Positions 38,015 to 47,631 of a stretch of DNA of 64,000 nt are shown piece after piece. How positions within the stretch are numbered: position 1 is the first letter of the stretch; each line of letters starts with the position of its first letter. The stretch spans positions 682,001 through 746,000 of the forward strand of contig NC_009043.1 in assembly GCF_000209165.1 (NCBI RefSeq), read 5' to 3'. The notes below the pieces were generated by a model. The model saw only the letters and a list, made by a program, of their open reading frames with translations. It was not told the DNA's origin and ran no database searches. The stretch comes from Scheffersomyces stipitis CBS 6054. Taxonomy: Eukaryota; Ascomycota; Pichiomycetes; Serinales; Debaryomycetaceae. The position numbers and the translations under genes are program-made.

Positions 38015-41000
38015 TCACTTCTTCTTAAAGATAGCAAATGGGTTGAATCTCTTGTATCTGAAACTGTAGTAAAGGAACAACACGAGAGCGATGTTAAAGA
38101 TGAAGTACACACAGAAGAAACCAACGTTTCTCCACACGTAGGAATACTTGGCTCCAATAGTCAACAAGTACTGGTCCGCATTGCTGAAGGAGCAGAAACC
38201 ACATTGAGTTGTAGCATTTGGATTGTCCAAGTATCCACCACTGGCTGCAACAAAGCTACCAGCAAACTCTTGACAGGTTTGGCCTTCCGGTGGGTTGAAG
38301 AGAGCAAGCTCATTTTCACTACAGTGAATAGGACGGCCGTGCAAGAAGGAAGCAACCAAGTTTTGAATGAAATAGGTGTAGGGAGAGACCTTGTGCATAA
38401 AGGTCCAGAAACCGGGCATCAAATGCACCGGCTGCACAACACCACTGAATGCGACGATAAAGGTGTAAAGGAAAGAAACCAAGACCGCAGCAGTTTCTAA
38501 ATCTGGTGCCACGTAAAGAACCAAACAGGCAAATGTGACAACAAACGATTGCAAAAAGATACCTTGTGCCAAGTAGAAGACACCAGCATGAGGACCGGAG
38601 GTATCAGCTTGGGTGGGGAAGTAAAGAGAGACGAACATAAGAGTAGCACCAAATACCAAGTAAGGCATTTCAACAATTACCTGACAAATCATAATCAATG
38701 ACCAGTGGTAAGTGTTAGACAACTTTTCTCTACCTTCGAACAAGTCACGTCCCTTGATTGCCTTTTCTTGAATCTGGTTGATAACAGGAGCAGATACAAC
38801 GACAGCTAAGAAAGAACAGAACATACCATTTTGGGCTCCGGTCATCGTGTGCTTCAAGCCAAAGAAAGTGAACCCAATAAACAAACCACACATAGTCATC
38901 AAGAAGACCTTAGAAGCAATGTACTCAGGATCTCTCCAGAACGTCAAAGCATTTCTTTCAAGAACATACCAAAACTGGTACCAGTAAGGAGTAGCATACT
39001 GGTTCTTCATTTGGTTCAATTCTCTTGCAGTGTAGCCTGATTCGTCATTTGGCTTGGAAGCCAAATCAGATATCAATTGGTCACGAACCTTATCGGTTTC
39101 TTTCTTCTCTGCAGAGCCAGACCAAACATCAAACCAGTTGTACTCCGTGGAGGCAGTAGCACCGGCACCGATAGCTTCCAAGATATATTCAGCAGGGTTT
39201 TCTTGAGATCCACATTTTCTAGCACCGTTACGTTCGAAGTAGTCCAAAATAACTCTAGACTGATCACCAATGTCACCAAAGTAGACAGTCTGACCACCCT
39301 TTCTTAACAACAACAATCTGTCGAATTCCTCAAACAAAGTAGCAGAAGGTTGATGGATGGTACACAAGATGGATTGACCAGCGTTGGCCAAATCACGCAA
39401 CAACTTTATGATAGCCCAAGCAGATTGAGAATCCAAACCAGAAGTAGGCTCATCCAAGAACAACAATAAGGAAGGCTTTGCAACCAATTCAACACCAATA
39501 GACAACTTCTTTCTTTGTTCAACGTTCAAACCAGAACCTGACTTACCTACCAAAGCATCAGCGTAGTCTTCCATATTCAAAACGTGGATAATCTTTTCAA
39601 CATACTCCAACTTCTCAGCGTCGCTTATATCGTTGGATCTTCTCAAACGGGCTGAGAATCTCAACGATTCTCTCACAGTAACTTCCGCGACATGGATATC
39701 CTGTTGTTGCACATACCCAGTACGACGACTGAATGACAAATCCAAAGGTTTTCCGTTGACAAGCATGTCACCAGTAACAACACCCATATCGATACGTTGA
39801 GCCAACGTGTTCAACAAGGTGGTCTTACCGGCACCAGATTCACCCATCAAAGCCGTCAAAGTGCCAGGAATACAATATCCGGACACATCGTCTAACAACT
39901 TACGCTCCTTACCGTCGTACGGAATCACATAGTCAACGTTCTTCCAAACGAAGATATCTTTCGATTTCAAGTCTTCAAATACATTGTTCTTAGCATGCTT
40001 CTCGGCAGTAGTTTCACTACCGAGTTCGTTGTCGTACTTGCCAGAGAGACCTTCTTCATCGTCTGGCGAAGCAGATCTATCCTGAGGCAAAACAATGTGA
40101 TCTGGCACCTTACCCTTTAAGAATAATAATCTGTCACCGCCACCAGTAATGGGTCTTACAAATTCAGTACCTAAAGCAGTGACAGTAACGAAGAAAATCA
40201 AGAAGGCAATCATGATTCCAAAATTTCTCCAGACATGACTGAAGCTGTAAGTATAAGCTGTCTTCAAGTATTCGTCACCTAAAACCCAAGTCTGACCCAA
40301 AACGGACCCTTTGAATGAACAAGCCTGTTCACCAGGAGACAAGTTCTCAAAGCCAGGACCACTAGGAACTAAATACTGTCCATCACACAACATATGACGT
40401 CCATGGAATTCAGTAGCAACAACTGCTTCAAAAGCATATAACACGGGGTTGATATAGGAAATCCACTTGAACCAAGGGTGCATTGAAGGTCTTTGGATCA
40501 TGTAAGACGAGTACATAAGCGAAGCAAGAACAAGAACACCCGCAAAGGCATTAGCACTCGAAATGGTCTTATTCAACGAAGCAACAGCCTGGAACAAAGC
40601 CGACATAGTCAACTGCAATAAAAACACAAACAAAAGAGCCGTGAAGAACTTACCTGCTTCTCTGGCCAAGTTGGACAAGAAGTAAAGAATAATCAAGAAG
40701 AAAAACGATACCAAGAAAGCAACAGGAATAGACGTAATGAAACTTCCCACAGCATCGGCGGCAGGATGATACATAGAATAATTCTTGTGTTTCATCAAGA
40801 TTGGTCTGTTAGCAAACGATGCAGAAACTTCTGCTAAACCCATCAACGAAACATACAAAACCCCGAAGAAAACTACACCACCACGGGAAAATGCACCACT
40901 AACAGTTTCAGGTGTGTTGTAATAAAGTGAACCAGCAACCAAACCTTGTGAGACACCAGCCCCAATCAACGTCACCGTATAAGCTTTGTCTCCCCAGATT

Positions 41001-42481
41001 CTTTGGAAACCTCTGAGAGTAGTTAATCGTAATTGCTCGACAAAACTGATGGTAAATTTGGATTGTGGTCTGGCGTACTTCATCTTTTCCTGGTTGATCG
41101 ATTCGTAGTACTTAGTTTGGGTTTCGTCACTATTGACTTCATTGTTGTAGTCTTCAATCTCGTCAATCATCTTCTTGTACTCTGGTGAGTTCAACCAGTA
41201 ACGTTCGAAGTCTTCAGCTGTAGAAGGTACCTTGTCTTCATATCCTGGCTTTGCGGTTCTACCTAAAGGATCGGTGATAGCAGTCAAGAACTCTGCTGTA
41301 GACTGTCTGGCAGGGCATTGCCATCCCATGTTCTCGAAGTAAGCCTTGGCTTCCAAGATTGGTCCGAAATAGACTTGTCTTCCCTTATACAAAACAGTGA
41401 CTTTGTCAAATGTTTCGTAAATCTGTTCACCAGCCTGGTAAATAGTTACAAATGCTGTAGTTTTCAACAAATTAGTGGATGTTCTGATGGCTCTGGCGTA
41501 CTCCAAGGCAGTTGAGGCATCCAAACCTCTAGTGGCATTATCCCAACAGTAAATGGAACCTCTGCATGCCAAGGCTTCTGCGATAGAAACTCTCTTTCTT
41601 TCACCACCAGAGACACCTCTTATGAAATCATTACCGACTTTAGTGTGATAGGTGTGTCTCAATCCGAATACAGTAGCTAAAATTTCCTTCATGGCATTGA
41701 TGAACTGGCCACGAGAAACTCCGTTAACTCTCATGTTGGGAGTTTTACAAGCAATAGCAAACTTCAAAGTTTGTTCCACAGTTAAGTGAGGGAAATGAAT
41801 ATCCAATTCCGGGTTATAGATCAACTCACTCTTGAAGTTCTTCAACATCGTCTTTTGGTCTATACCGTCGTACCTGATGTCTCCTTCCACACCTTTAAAC
41901 AAGTCAAAATCGGTTCCACTCAAAGCCTTCAAGAATGATGAACAACCAGCTCCTGGTCTACCCAACACTAAAATCATTTCACCCGGCCTGGCCAAACCAT
42001 TGAGTTTGTTAAGAATAGTTCTGTCGGGGACCTTTCTTTTGGCCATTGCAGCCTGGATTGCACCTACTGGACCTTTGGCCAATTCAGACACAGTTGGGAC
42101 AACAGCAAAGGATTCATCTACACCAAAAACGGACAAGTCTTTGAAGGAAATCCCGGACTGTCTCAATCTGATACCCTGGTTTGAGGCAAGATAGACGAAG
42201 TTTGCCAAAATCTTGTGCAAGTCGAAATCGTGGGGGTCAATGACAATCTTACCATCTCTGGTAGTGTGTTGCGACAATTGTCTGGATAAAGTTTCTAAAC
42301 GGTCTAACACACTCTGGGAGTTAAGTTCGGTGACAGTTCTGACCAATTCCAATCTTCTTTGTTCATCAGTGGGTTCTTCTTCTAACTTTTGACCTTCGTA
42401 GTGTTGGCCATGGAAAATATCCACGACGTCATCGCTCCCAGATTCACTGGACTGGCGACTAGCTTCTTCCTTAGAAGACAT
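38015..42481 (-). CDS. SNQ2: Full-size PDR-type ABC transporter, Snq2-like multidrug exporter
   Basis: 1488 residues from the ATG at 42479-42481; S. cerevisiae Snq2 has 1501. The order is nucleotide-binding domain, six membrane spans, then the same again, as in fungal PDR pumps. The first Walker A is GRPGAGCS (about 174-181, Cys for Lys), with signature VSGGERKRVSIAEAL and Walker B SIYCWDNATRGLD. The second has a standard Walker A GESGAGKTT, signature LNVEQRKKLSIGVEL and Walker B LLLFLDEPTSGLDS. This asymmetry is normal for the subfamily. The stretch FGLRHTYHTKVGNDFIRGVS and the CWDN form group it with Snq2 rather than Pdr5/Cdr1. Such pumps export xenobiotics such as 4-NQO and azoles across the plasma membrane. 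Upstream lie 3.3 kb of gene-poor sequence with repeated motifs that may include its control region. Confidence 0.88.
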   Translation of the reverse strand: MSSKEEASRQSSESGSDDVVDIFHGQHYEGQKLEEEPTDEQRRLELVRTVTELNSQSVLDRLETLSRQLSQHTTRDGKIVIDPHDFDLHKILANFVYLASNQGIRLRQSGISFKDLSVFGVDESFAVVPTVSELAKGPVGAIQAAMAKRKVPDRTILNKLNGLARPGEMILVLGRPGAGCSSFLKALSGTDFDLFKGVEGDIRYDGIDQKTMLKNFKSELIYNPELDIHFPHLTVEQTLKFAIACKTPNMRVNGVSRGQFINAMKEILATVFGLRHTYHTKVGNDFIRGVSGGERKRVSIAEALACRGSIYCWDNATRGLDASTALEYARAIRTSTNLLKTTAFVTIYQAGEQIYETFDKVTVLYKGRQVYFGPILEAKAYFENMGWQCPARQSTAEFLTAITDPLGRTAKPGYEDKVPSTAEDFERYWLNSPEYKKMIDEIEDYNNEVNSDETQTKYYESINQEKMKYARPQSKFTISFVEQLRLTTLRGFQRIWGDKAYTVTLIGAGVSQGLVAGSLYYNTPETVSGAFSRGGVVFFGVLYVSLMGLAEVSASFANRPILMKHKNYSMYHPAADAVGSFITSIPVAFLVSFFFLIILYFLSNLAREAGKFFTALLFVFLLQLTMSALFQAVASLNKTISSANAFAGVLVLASLMYSSYMIQRPSMHPWFKWISYINPVLYAFEAVVATEFHGRHMLCDGQYLVPSGPGFENLSPGEQACSFKGSVLGQTWVLGDEYLKTAYTYSFSHVWRNFGIMIAFLIFFVTVTALGTEFVRPITGGGDRLLFLKGKVPDHIVLPQDRSASPDDEEGLSGKYDNELGSETTAEKHAKNNVFEDLKSKDIFVWKNVDYVIPYDGKERKLLDDVSGYCIPGTLTALMGESGAGKTTLLNTLAQRIDMGVVTGDMLVNGKPLDLSFSRRTGYVQQQDIHVAEVTVRESLRFSARLRRSNDISDAEKLEYVEKIIHVLNMEDYADALVGKSGSGLNVEQRKKLSIGVELVAKPSLLLFLDEPTSGLDSQSAWAIIKLLRDLANAGQSILCTIHQPSATLFEEFDRLLLLRKGGQTVYFGDIGDQSRVILDYFERNGARKCGSQENPAEYILEAIGAGATASTEYNWFDVWSGSAEKKETDKVRDQLISDLASKPNDESGYTARELNQMKNQYATPYWYQFWYVLERNALTFWRDPEYIASKVFLMTMCGLFIGFTFFGLKHTMTGAQNGMFCSFLAVVVSAPVINQIQEKAIKGRDLFEGREKLSNTYHWSLIMICQVIVEMPYLVFGATLMFVSLYFPTQADTSGPHAGVFYLAQGIFLQSFVVTFACLVLYVAPDLETAAVLVSFLYTFIVAFSGVVQPVHLMPGFWTFMHKVSPYTYFIQNLVASFLHGRPIHCSENELALFNPPEGQTCQEFAGSFVAASGGYLDNPNATTQCGFCSFSNADQYLLTIGAKYSYVWRNVGFFCVYFIFNIALVLFLYYSFRYKRFNPFAIFKKK

Positions 42482-42704
42482 ACTTGAAATTAGCAATTCG
42501 CAATCAGCAACTGATATAGAAACACGATAATCTCGTGAGTTGGTGTTGGGAACGCAATTATATTGAACTCAATAAAAAGAATTCTAAAAAGTGCTGTTAG
42601 CCGTGTGGTTTTTTCAATGTGAAAATGTACTAAACCGTGCTTGGTTCTTTTCGCCGTAAAGTGAAAAAGTCCTTTTTAGAGTTTATTAACGGAATAGGCT
42701 AGTT

Positions 42705-42925
42705 GCTACAGACACAAAATAGTTGATAGTATATATCAAAATTAAGATCAGAATCTGGTCTTGCTTTAAGGCACGAATTGCCTGGGTTATATATACTCAG
42801 CGGCTAATTGACATAAAGTTACAATTTATGGCTATATTACTAGGGCGAAAAACGTACCAAAAAAATATGTAAATATTAATCACCTTGCTAAAAAATATGT
42901 GATGCTGCAGATACAAAACAGTTGA
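42705..42925. repeat. Imperfect 22-bp direct repeat upstream of SNQ2
   Basis: Copies at 42705-42726 and 42904-42925 agree at 19 of 22 bases (core CAGA-ACAAAA-AGTTGA). They lie about 225 and 425 bp before the SNQ2 start codon, within usual yeast promoter range. A duplicated binding site is one reading; chance in AT-rich DNA is another. Confidence 0.4.
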
Positions 42926-44884
42926 GCGGACAGGTTGCTACCTGAACTGGGGTTACGGCCGCTAGCTCCATTGCACAAAACCTCAAGAAACGAATTTATC
43001 TTGGATGGTATGGATAGGACGGGGTACCGTGAGCCACGGCCGAAAGATAGCACTTTGGCTTGGGCTTACGGTGAGCTTCATCGCCAACCACAGCTAGAGA
43101 AGGCTATGGAAGGAATGCATGTATTGTTCCTTATTTTGCTTTGACTAAATTGGGCCATCTGATCAGATTCATATGCTTTAGGAATGTGCGGATGATTGGT
43201 GCTAATTCTGGTTCATTTGTTAAGCTTAGAAAGGAACCATTACCCTTACTACCATTGGGCCCGGATCCAGGTCCAGAAGAGATTAGTCAACTACACTGTA
43301 AAATGGCTGAAATGTGCCCACACATTAATAATCTTTTATTAATGGTAGAACGCAAAAGCTCAGAGAAAAAAGAATTAGATGCGGTAAGCCTAGTCTGTGC
43401 TTTGTGTTCTGTGACTGGCTCAATGTTTTGCCGACACCCGGTAGCAGCTTAAGCCTCTGGCCCGATAGTAGACTTCACCATAGTCAGAATTGTCTGAATC
43501 TGGAAGATCTGCACCAGCTTCAGCTTCGCCACTTCATGAGATCCAACGGCTCCATCAGCTTCACCAGAAGCTTTTCATTTATCTGGTCAACTTATTGCCT
43601 CAAAATTGACATGGAACCGCTGCACGTCTAAATTCCAGGATATGTGCGCGAAGTAAAGGTTTATTCGTCTCCAACAAAATACAGCGGAGTTAGTCCTGGC
43701 GAATGACGCTGGGGGGGAACCCTTTTAGAGTTTTTCGAGCTGGAACCTTCTGGATCAGCACAAAGTGTTGGATCCCGAGCCGGTACGGCCACCATTGTAC
43801 CGCATTTAAAGTTTGGTAGCGTTACTCCATTTTTTGCTCGCAGCTTCGCAACTTTGTCTTCAGATTTCCAATTTTCACAGCGGCCAGCCCCACTTCAGCA
43901 TACAAATTACATCTCAGTCTCGTAGCGCCTACTCGTGCCTTCCCCTTCAATCTCACTATAGCGTTGCGAGATCCATTTACCAAGCCAATTGAACCACCAG
44001 AGGTGACTCACGCACTTATGAAATTGCCGCTTTCTCGGCCGCAACTCCTCAATCAGCTCAGCATGCTGCTCTGGAATTTTATCCACAGAATATACGACAA
44101 TTTTCTGAACAATCAGGGCGCGGCTTGCACAGGCTGCTTGACAGTTAGTTATCTCCGCTTAAACTCCGTATTCTGACGCTGTAGATAAAAACACTCAGGG
44201 GTTTTGTGCTGCAGCTGGGTGCACCATCTTTCCAGATGATTCCCACTTAGAGTATTATTATTATTGTTTTTGTTCGCACCTCTCTTAAATGAAGCCCGTC
44301 TTAGCAGTACAGCAGCTTCTGCAACCAAATGTAGAAATGAATCCGTTCACAGCATTTGCGGCAATAGTGGCAGCGTATGTTTATACTCATATTTAGGTTG
44401 CACAGACAGCTCCACAAGCTCAGAGTCAACATAGGTAGAAATAACAGAGTTATATCAATCGGTATGGGACTAACTTGTTGGCATAGTATTTAGTGTAGAG
44501 CGTCAAATTCCGCAATTCCCGGCCAACTTGAACAAGTAGATAACGAGCCTTTCATAGTATTCAAAATATGTAACTATGCAAGATGGTGAATCTTAGACTG
44601 TGCCGAAAATTAGAGGAGAAAGAACTGCCATAGCGATTGGAGCAAGATGAATAGTAACAAGCACATATTCAGAATTGAAAAAAGAGCCTTGCGCTTGAAT
44701 TTCGCAGTCGACGAACGGCCCGTGAATGGTTGCATCCGAAGAAACCATTCAAGAAACAATCGCAGTTTTCTCAAAATTCAAGGACGGTGACACGCTTAAA
44801 GTGTAATCGTGTACCCAATGAATATCCACTTTATAGCTCGACCAAACCTCCTTGTGTGCCCCAATAGCTTTTCAGACATCCTCT

Positions 44885-45232
44885 TCAGAGTTTTGAATAC
44901 AACTCAGACATCGCCAAAGCTTTACTTACAATTGCTTTGCTGAAAATGTTCAATGCTTTTAGATAGCTCTCTCTTTTCTTTTCCATCTCTCCGTAGAACT
45001 TTCTTTGAAGTGGCTTTCGCACAACTTGCTCTTCAAGTTGCACACTTAATAGGAGAGGTGTGAACTTGCTAATAATACCGTGCGTAAACACTTCCTGGAT
45101 AACCTTATCGTCCGCGATTCTTGTCACCACTACGGAGGTGGGGCAGTATAGAACTTCTTTTGTCCCACTTACTGGATAGAGAATACGGACATGTCGGCTG
45201 GTGATCTCCGACGAGGCACGGAGCGCTACCAT
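44885..45232 (-). CDS. Doubtful small open frame, 115 codons
   Basis: Starts at the ATG 45230-45232. The C-terminal half (FYGEMEKKRESYLKALNIF) is charged and helical, as in real proteins, but I recognise no family. It stands alone in gene-poor DNA and has no visible promoter. It may be a short gene, a remnant, or chance. Confidence 0.22.
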   Translation of the reverse strand: MVALRASSEITSRHVRILYPVSGTKEVLYCPTSVVVTRIADDKVIQEVFTHGIISKFTPLLLSVQLEEQVVRKPLQRKFYGEMEKKRESYLKALNIFSKAIVSKALAMSELYSKL

Positions 45233-45828
45233 TTCTCCTGCCCGGCAGAGTAATCATAATAATAAAAGTTTGCGCTGCTGCAACTTGCCAGATGGGAGAC
45301 GGTTCCACCAGGAATTATCCGTTCCGAATACTTGTTAAATGATGCAGTTTAGTACGGCCGTAAGTTTTGTGTCCCCAGCATTGTTGTAGACTTGCGTATT
45401 GTACAAGTGGAAACGGTGTTGGTATCTCATTGGGAAACGGCACCAAAGGACAGCCTTTTATAGTTTTATGACGTATGTGGAAAAGTTCAGAATTCTGTGA
45501 AAAAGCCTTGATAATATGAAGCAAGATATGCAGTTTTCATATTTGAATAATTTTCTCCACTATTATACTATTATTCATAAGTCTTCTGTTACTTCATAAT
45601 TCGAACACCTAGTTCAATCAAATTGTCAAATTGACCTTCTACGCCGTGTTGTGTTACATTTTATTGTATAAATGTTATACCCGTATAAAACAATTTAACC
45701 TAAACAAACCCCATTTTAAAAGATGCAAACTATTGTTAGACAAAAATAGTAGAATAAATTTCAGCACTAGATATCAAATCCAGCGGAATAAATAGGTGAA
45801 GTGATTTGCTTTGTGTATGCAAACATGG

Positions 45829-47631
45829 CTATTCGTTGGAATACTTCCTCTTCAAGTGTGGTGACGAAGTTCCGTCGACACTATAGCCGTCTGAATCAAA
45901 TAGTGGACTCTTCCTGAGTCCGTTTCTGCTTTCCTCTTCTTCTTCGTCTTCATCTTCTACAGCCTGGCTGCTTGAATTGACTTCGTCCTCATCATCGTCA
46001 TCGTCATCGTCATCGTCGTCGTCGTCGTCATCATCTTCTTCATCATCTTCTTCCTCGTCCATATCTTCTTCGTTCTGTTCTTCCTCCTGTTCAATTTCAA
46101 TACCGTCGGCATTTTTAGAGGAATTTTCGTTTTTACTCTGAGGCAAGTAATGAATATGCTTCGATAACGGATCGCTGTTTACGGTGTGTCTACCCATCAA
46201 TTCGATCAACTGGATGTAGTAGAGATCTAAGACGTCCTTCGCGTATCTGATACTGCAGTATTGGTGTTCTTTTTCTTGACCTTGACCCTGCAAATGCTGT
46301 TTTCCTGGAATACACCTCCAGTCCACGCGGTTCAAGAAATCTAACTCTAAACAATTTAATTCGCCTACAGCCACACCTCCAACTTTGGCATAGTGGTCAT
46401 TTGTGTAGAAGAAGTCTTCCATGGACTTTTGCGACAACATAGTAGCTACAAGAAGAAAACGATGTACCGTCCACGAGTTCAACGTGAAAAATGGCTGGTA
46501 TTGGTGACTCAACAAGTCGATGTAATAGATGGTTGTGAGCAACGTTGCTGGGTTGAAGTTGTTATACTGACTCAATCTTGTCAAGTATGTATGGGTAGAA
46601 ATGCTAGGAGGTGTACGCGAATGGTATCTTGTCAATAAGCTGTTCGTCGAAGCTGCTGAAGATGGCTTTGGGTGAGATATCGACTCGGGCACAGACTTAT
46701 CATTCAACGATATGAGGGACAGCAACATTCGCGAAATCAAGTTTATTAAGTCGTCCGTAGGACAGTCCATGAACTGTGGGGGAAGGAATTTCTTGACTAC
46801 TTGGACTTGAGGCACTGGTTCTGGAAATTTTCTCTTGGGAGAAGGCAGCAACGTTTTCTCAAGAGTAATCATAGGGGAAGGTAACTTCTTCAAAGTCTGG
46901 GTTTTCTGGTTATGCTCATGGTGATGGTGATGATAATTTTGATATTTTTGAGATATCAAGGGCGACGACTTGATCCTGATTTTGGGTGGGTCATTTCTCT
47001 GGATGTACTGTTGGTATGTCTGGGCGTTCTTGTATGGGTTCTTAGTGTGTTTGAACGTCAAGTACTTCAGGTAGATGTCCATCAGCTTGATTTTCCGTTC
47101 TCTATTGAGCGCCTGGAAAAAAAGGCGGTGGTTGGTGAAAGTAGAATTAATGGTAGGTGACTTGAGGTACTGGGCAAGAAATGGATCAATGTGTTGAGTC
47201 AAGGGACTACTCTTAGTAGAAGAAGATGAATATGAGGATGATGAACAAGACGATGAAGAAGGAGATGAATGTGATGTCAAACTTTTGGGAACGGCAAGTT
47301 TACGGTCTGAACGATCAGATGGTGTACGTCCAGAAGATGCCAGGCTTGAAGAGGGTTGTTGGCTCTGCGACTGGGAGCCAGACAGATTTTGTGAATGGCC
47401 ACCGATATTGGAAGAGCCAGCGTGTGAAATGGTATTGGTGGCTAAACATGACGAATATGATATATTATTGCTATTGGAACTATTAAGTGTGATATTGGGA
47501 GACGTGATCAAATGGTTCGGACTCATCGTGGGAGTCGTAGCTGTGGACATAGTCGTCATCTTGGGCGAGAATTTATTGAAAAGATTCTCGTTGGGAGACG
47601 GAAACGGCGACACCGTGTCTAGTAAGCTCAT
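45829..47631 (-). CDS. PCL7: Pho85-type cyclin (Pcl6/Pcl7 group)
   Basis: 600 residues from the ATG at 47629-47631. Residues 1-145 are Ser/Thr/Asn-rich with a poly-Ser run. The cyclin box, about 290-470, carries DDLINLISRMLLSLISLND, then SISTHTYLTRLSQYNNFNPA, TIYYIDLLSHQYQPFFTLNS, WTVHRFLLVATMLSQKSMED and GGVAVGELNCLELDFLNRVD, the hallmark core of Pho80/PCL cyclins. Pcl6 and Pcl7 direct the kinase Pho85 in glycogen and phosphate control. The gene is longer than S. cerevisiae Pcl7 (285) because of the N-terminal arm and an acidic tail with a long Asp run (about 548-562). The choice within the Pcl6/7/8/10 group is tentative. Confidence 0.78.
   Translation of the reverse strand: MSLLDTVSPFPSPNENLFNKFSPKMTTMSTATTPTMSPNHLITSPNITLNSSNSNNISYSSCLATNTISHAGSSNIGGHSQNLSGSQSQSQQPSSSLASSGRTPSDRSDRKLAVPKSLTSHSSPSSSSCSSSSYSSSSTKSSPLTQHIDPFLAQYLKSPTINSTFTNHRLFFQALNRERKIKLMDIYLKYLTFKHTKNPYKNAQTYQQYIQRNDPPKIRIKSSPLISQKYQNYHHHHHEHNQKTQTLKKLPSPMITLEKTLLPSPKRKFPEPVPQVQVVKKFLPPQFMDCPTDDLINLISRMLLSLISLNDKSVPESISHPKPSSAASTNSLLTRYHSRTPPSISTHTYLTRLSQYNNFNPATLLTTIYYIDLLSHQYQPFFTLNSWTVHRFLLVATMLSQKSMEDFFYTNDHYAKVGGVAVGELNCLELDFLNRVDWRCIPGKQHLQGQGQEKEHQYCSIRYAKDVLDLYYIQLIELMGRHTVNSDPLSKHIHYLPQSKNENSSKNADGIEIEQEEEQNEEDMDEEEDDEEDDDDDDDDDDDDDDDEDEVNSSSQAVEDEDEEEEESRNGLRKSPLFDSDGYSVDGTSSPHLKRKYSNE
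45985..46065 (-). repeat. GAT/GAC triplet tract encoding poly-Asp
   Basis: A run of GAT and GAC codons (ATC/GTC on the plus strand) near the 3' end of the cyclin gene encodes about fifteen Asp in a row flanked by Glu. Tandem triplets of this kind commonly vary in length between strains. Confidence 0.9.

Larger units (their letters stand above)
42482..45828. other. 3.3-kb gene-poor stretch, SNQ2 upstream region and possible decayed sequence
   Basis: No confident gene. Near SNQ2 there are TATA runs (about 42728-42735 and 42786-42795), a 22-bp direct repeat with three mismatches (42705-42726 and 42904-42925), and CGGCCG palindromes at 42956, 43037 and 45355. A protein-like frame spans 43141-43452 but opens without ATG at its 5' end and stops abruptly. 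A 115-codon minus-strand frame with ATG lies at 44885-45232. Base composition at 43640-44000 is more GC-rich than typical intergenic DNA here. The whole could contain remnants of a lost gene. Confidence 0.4.
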
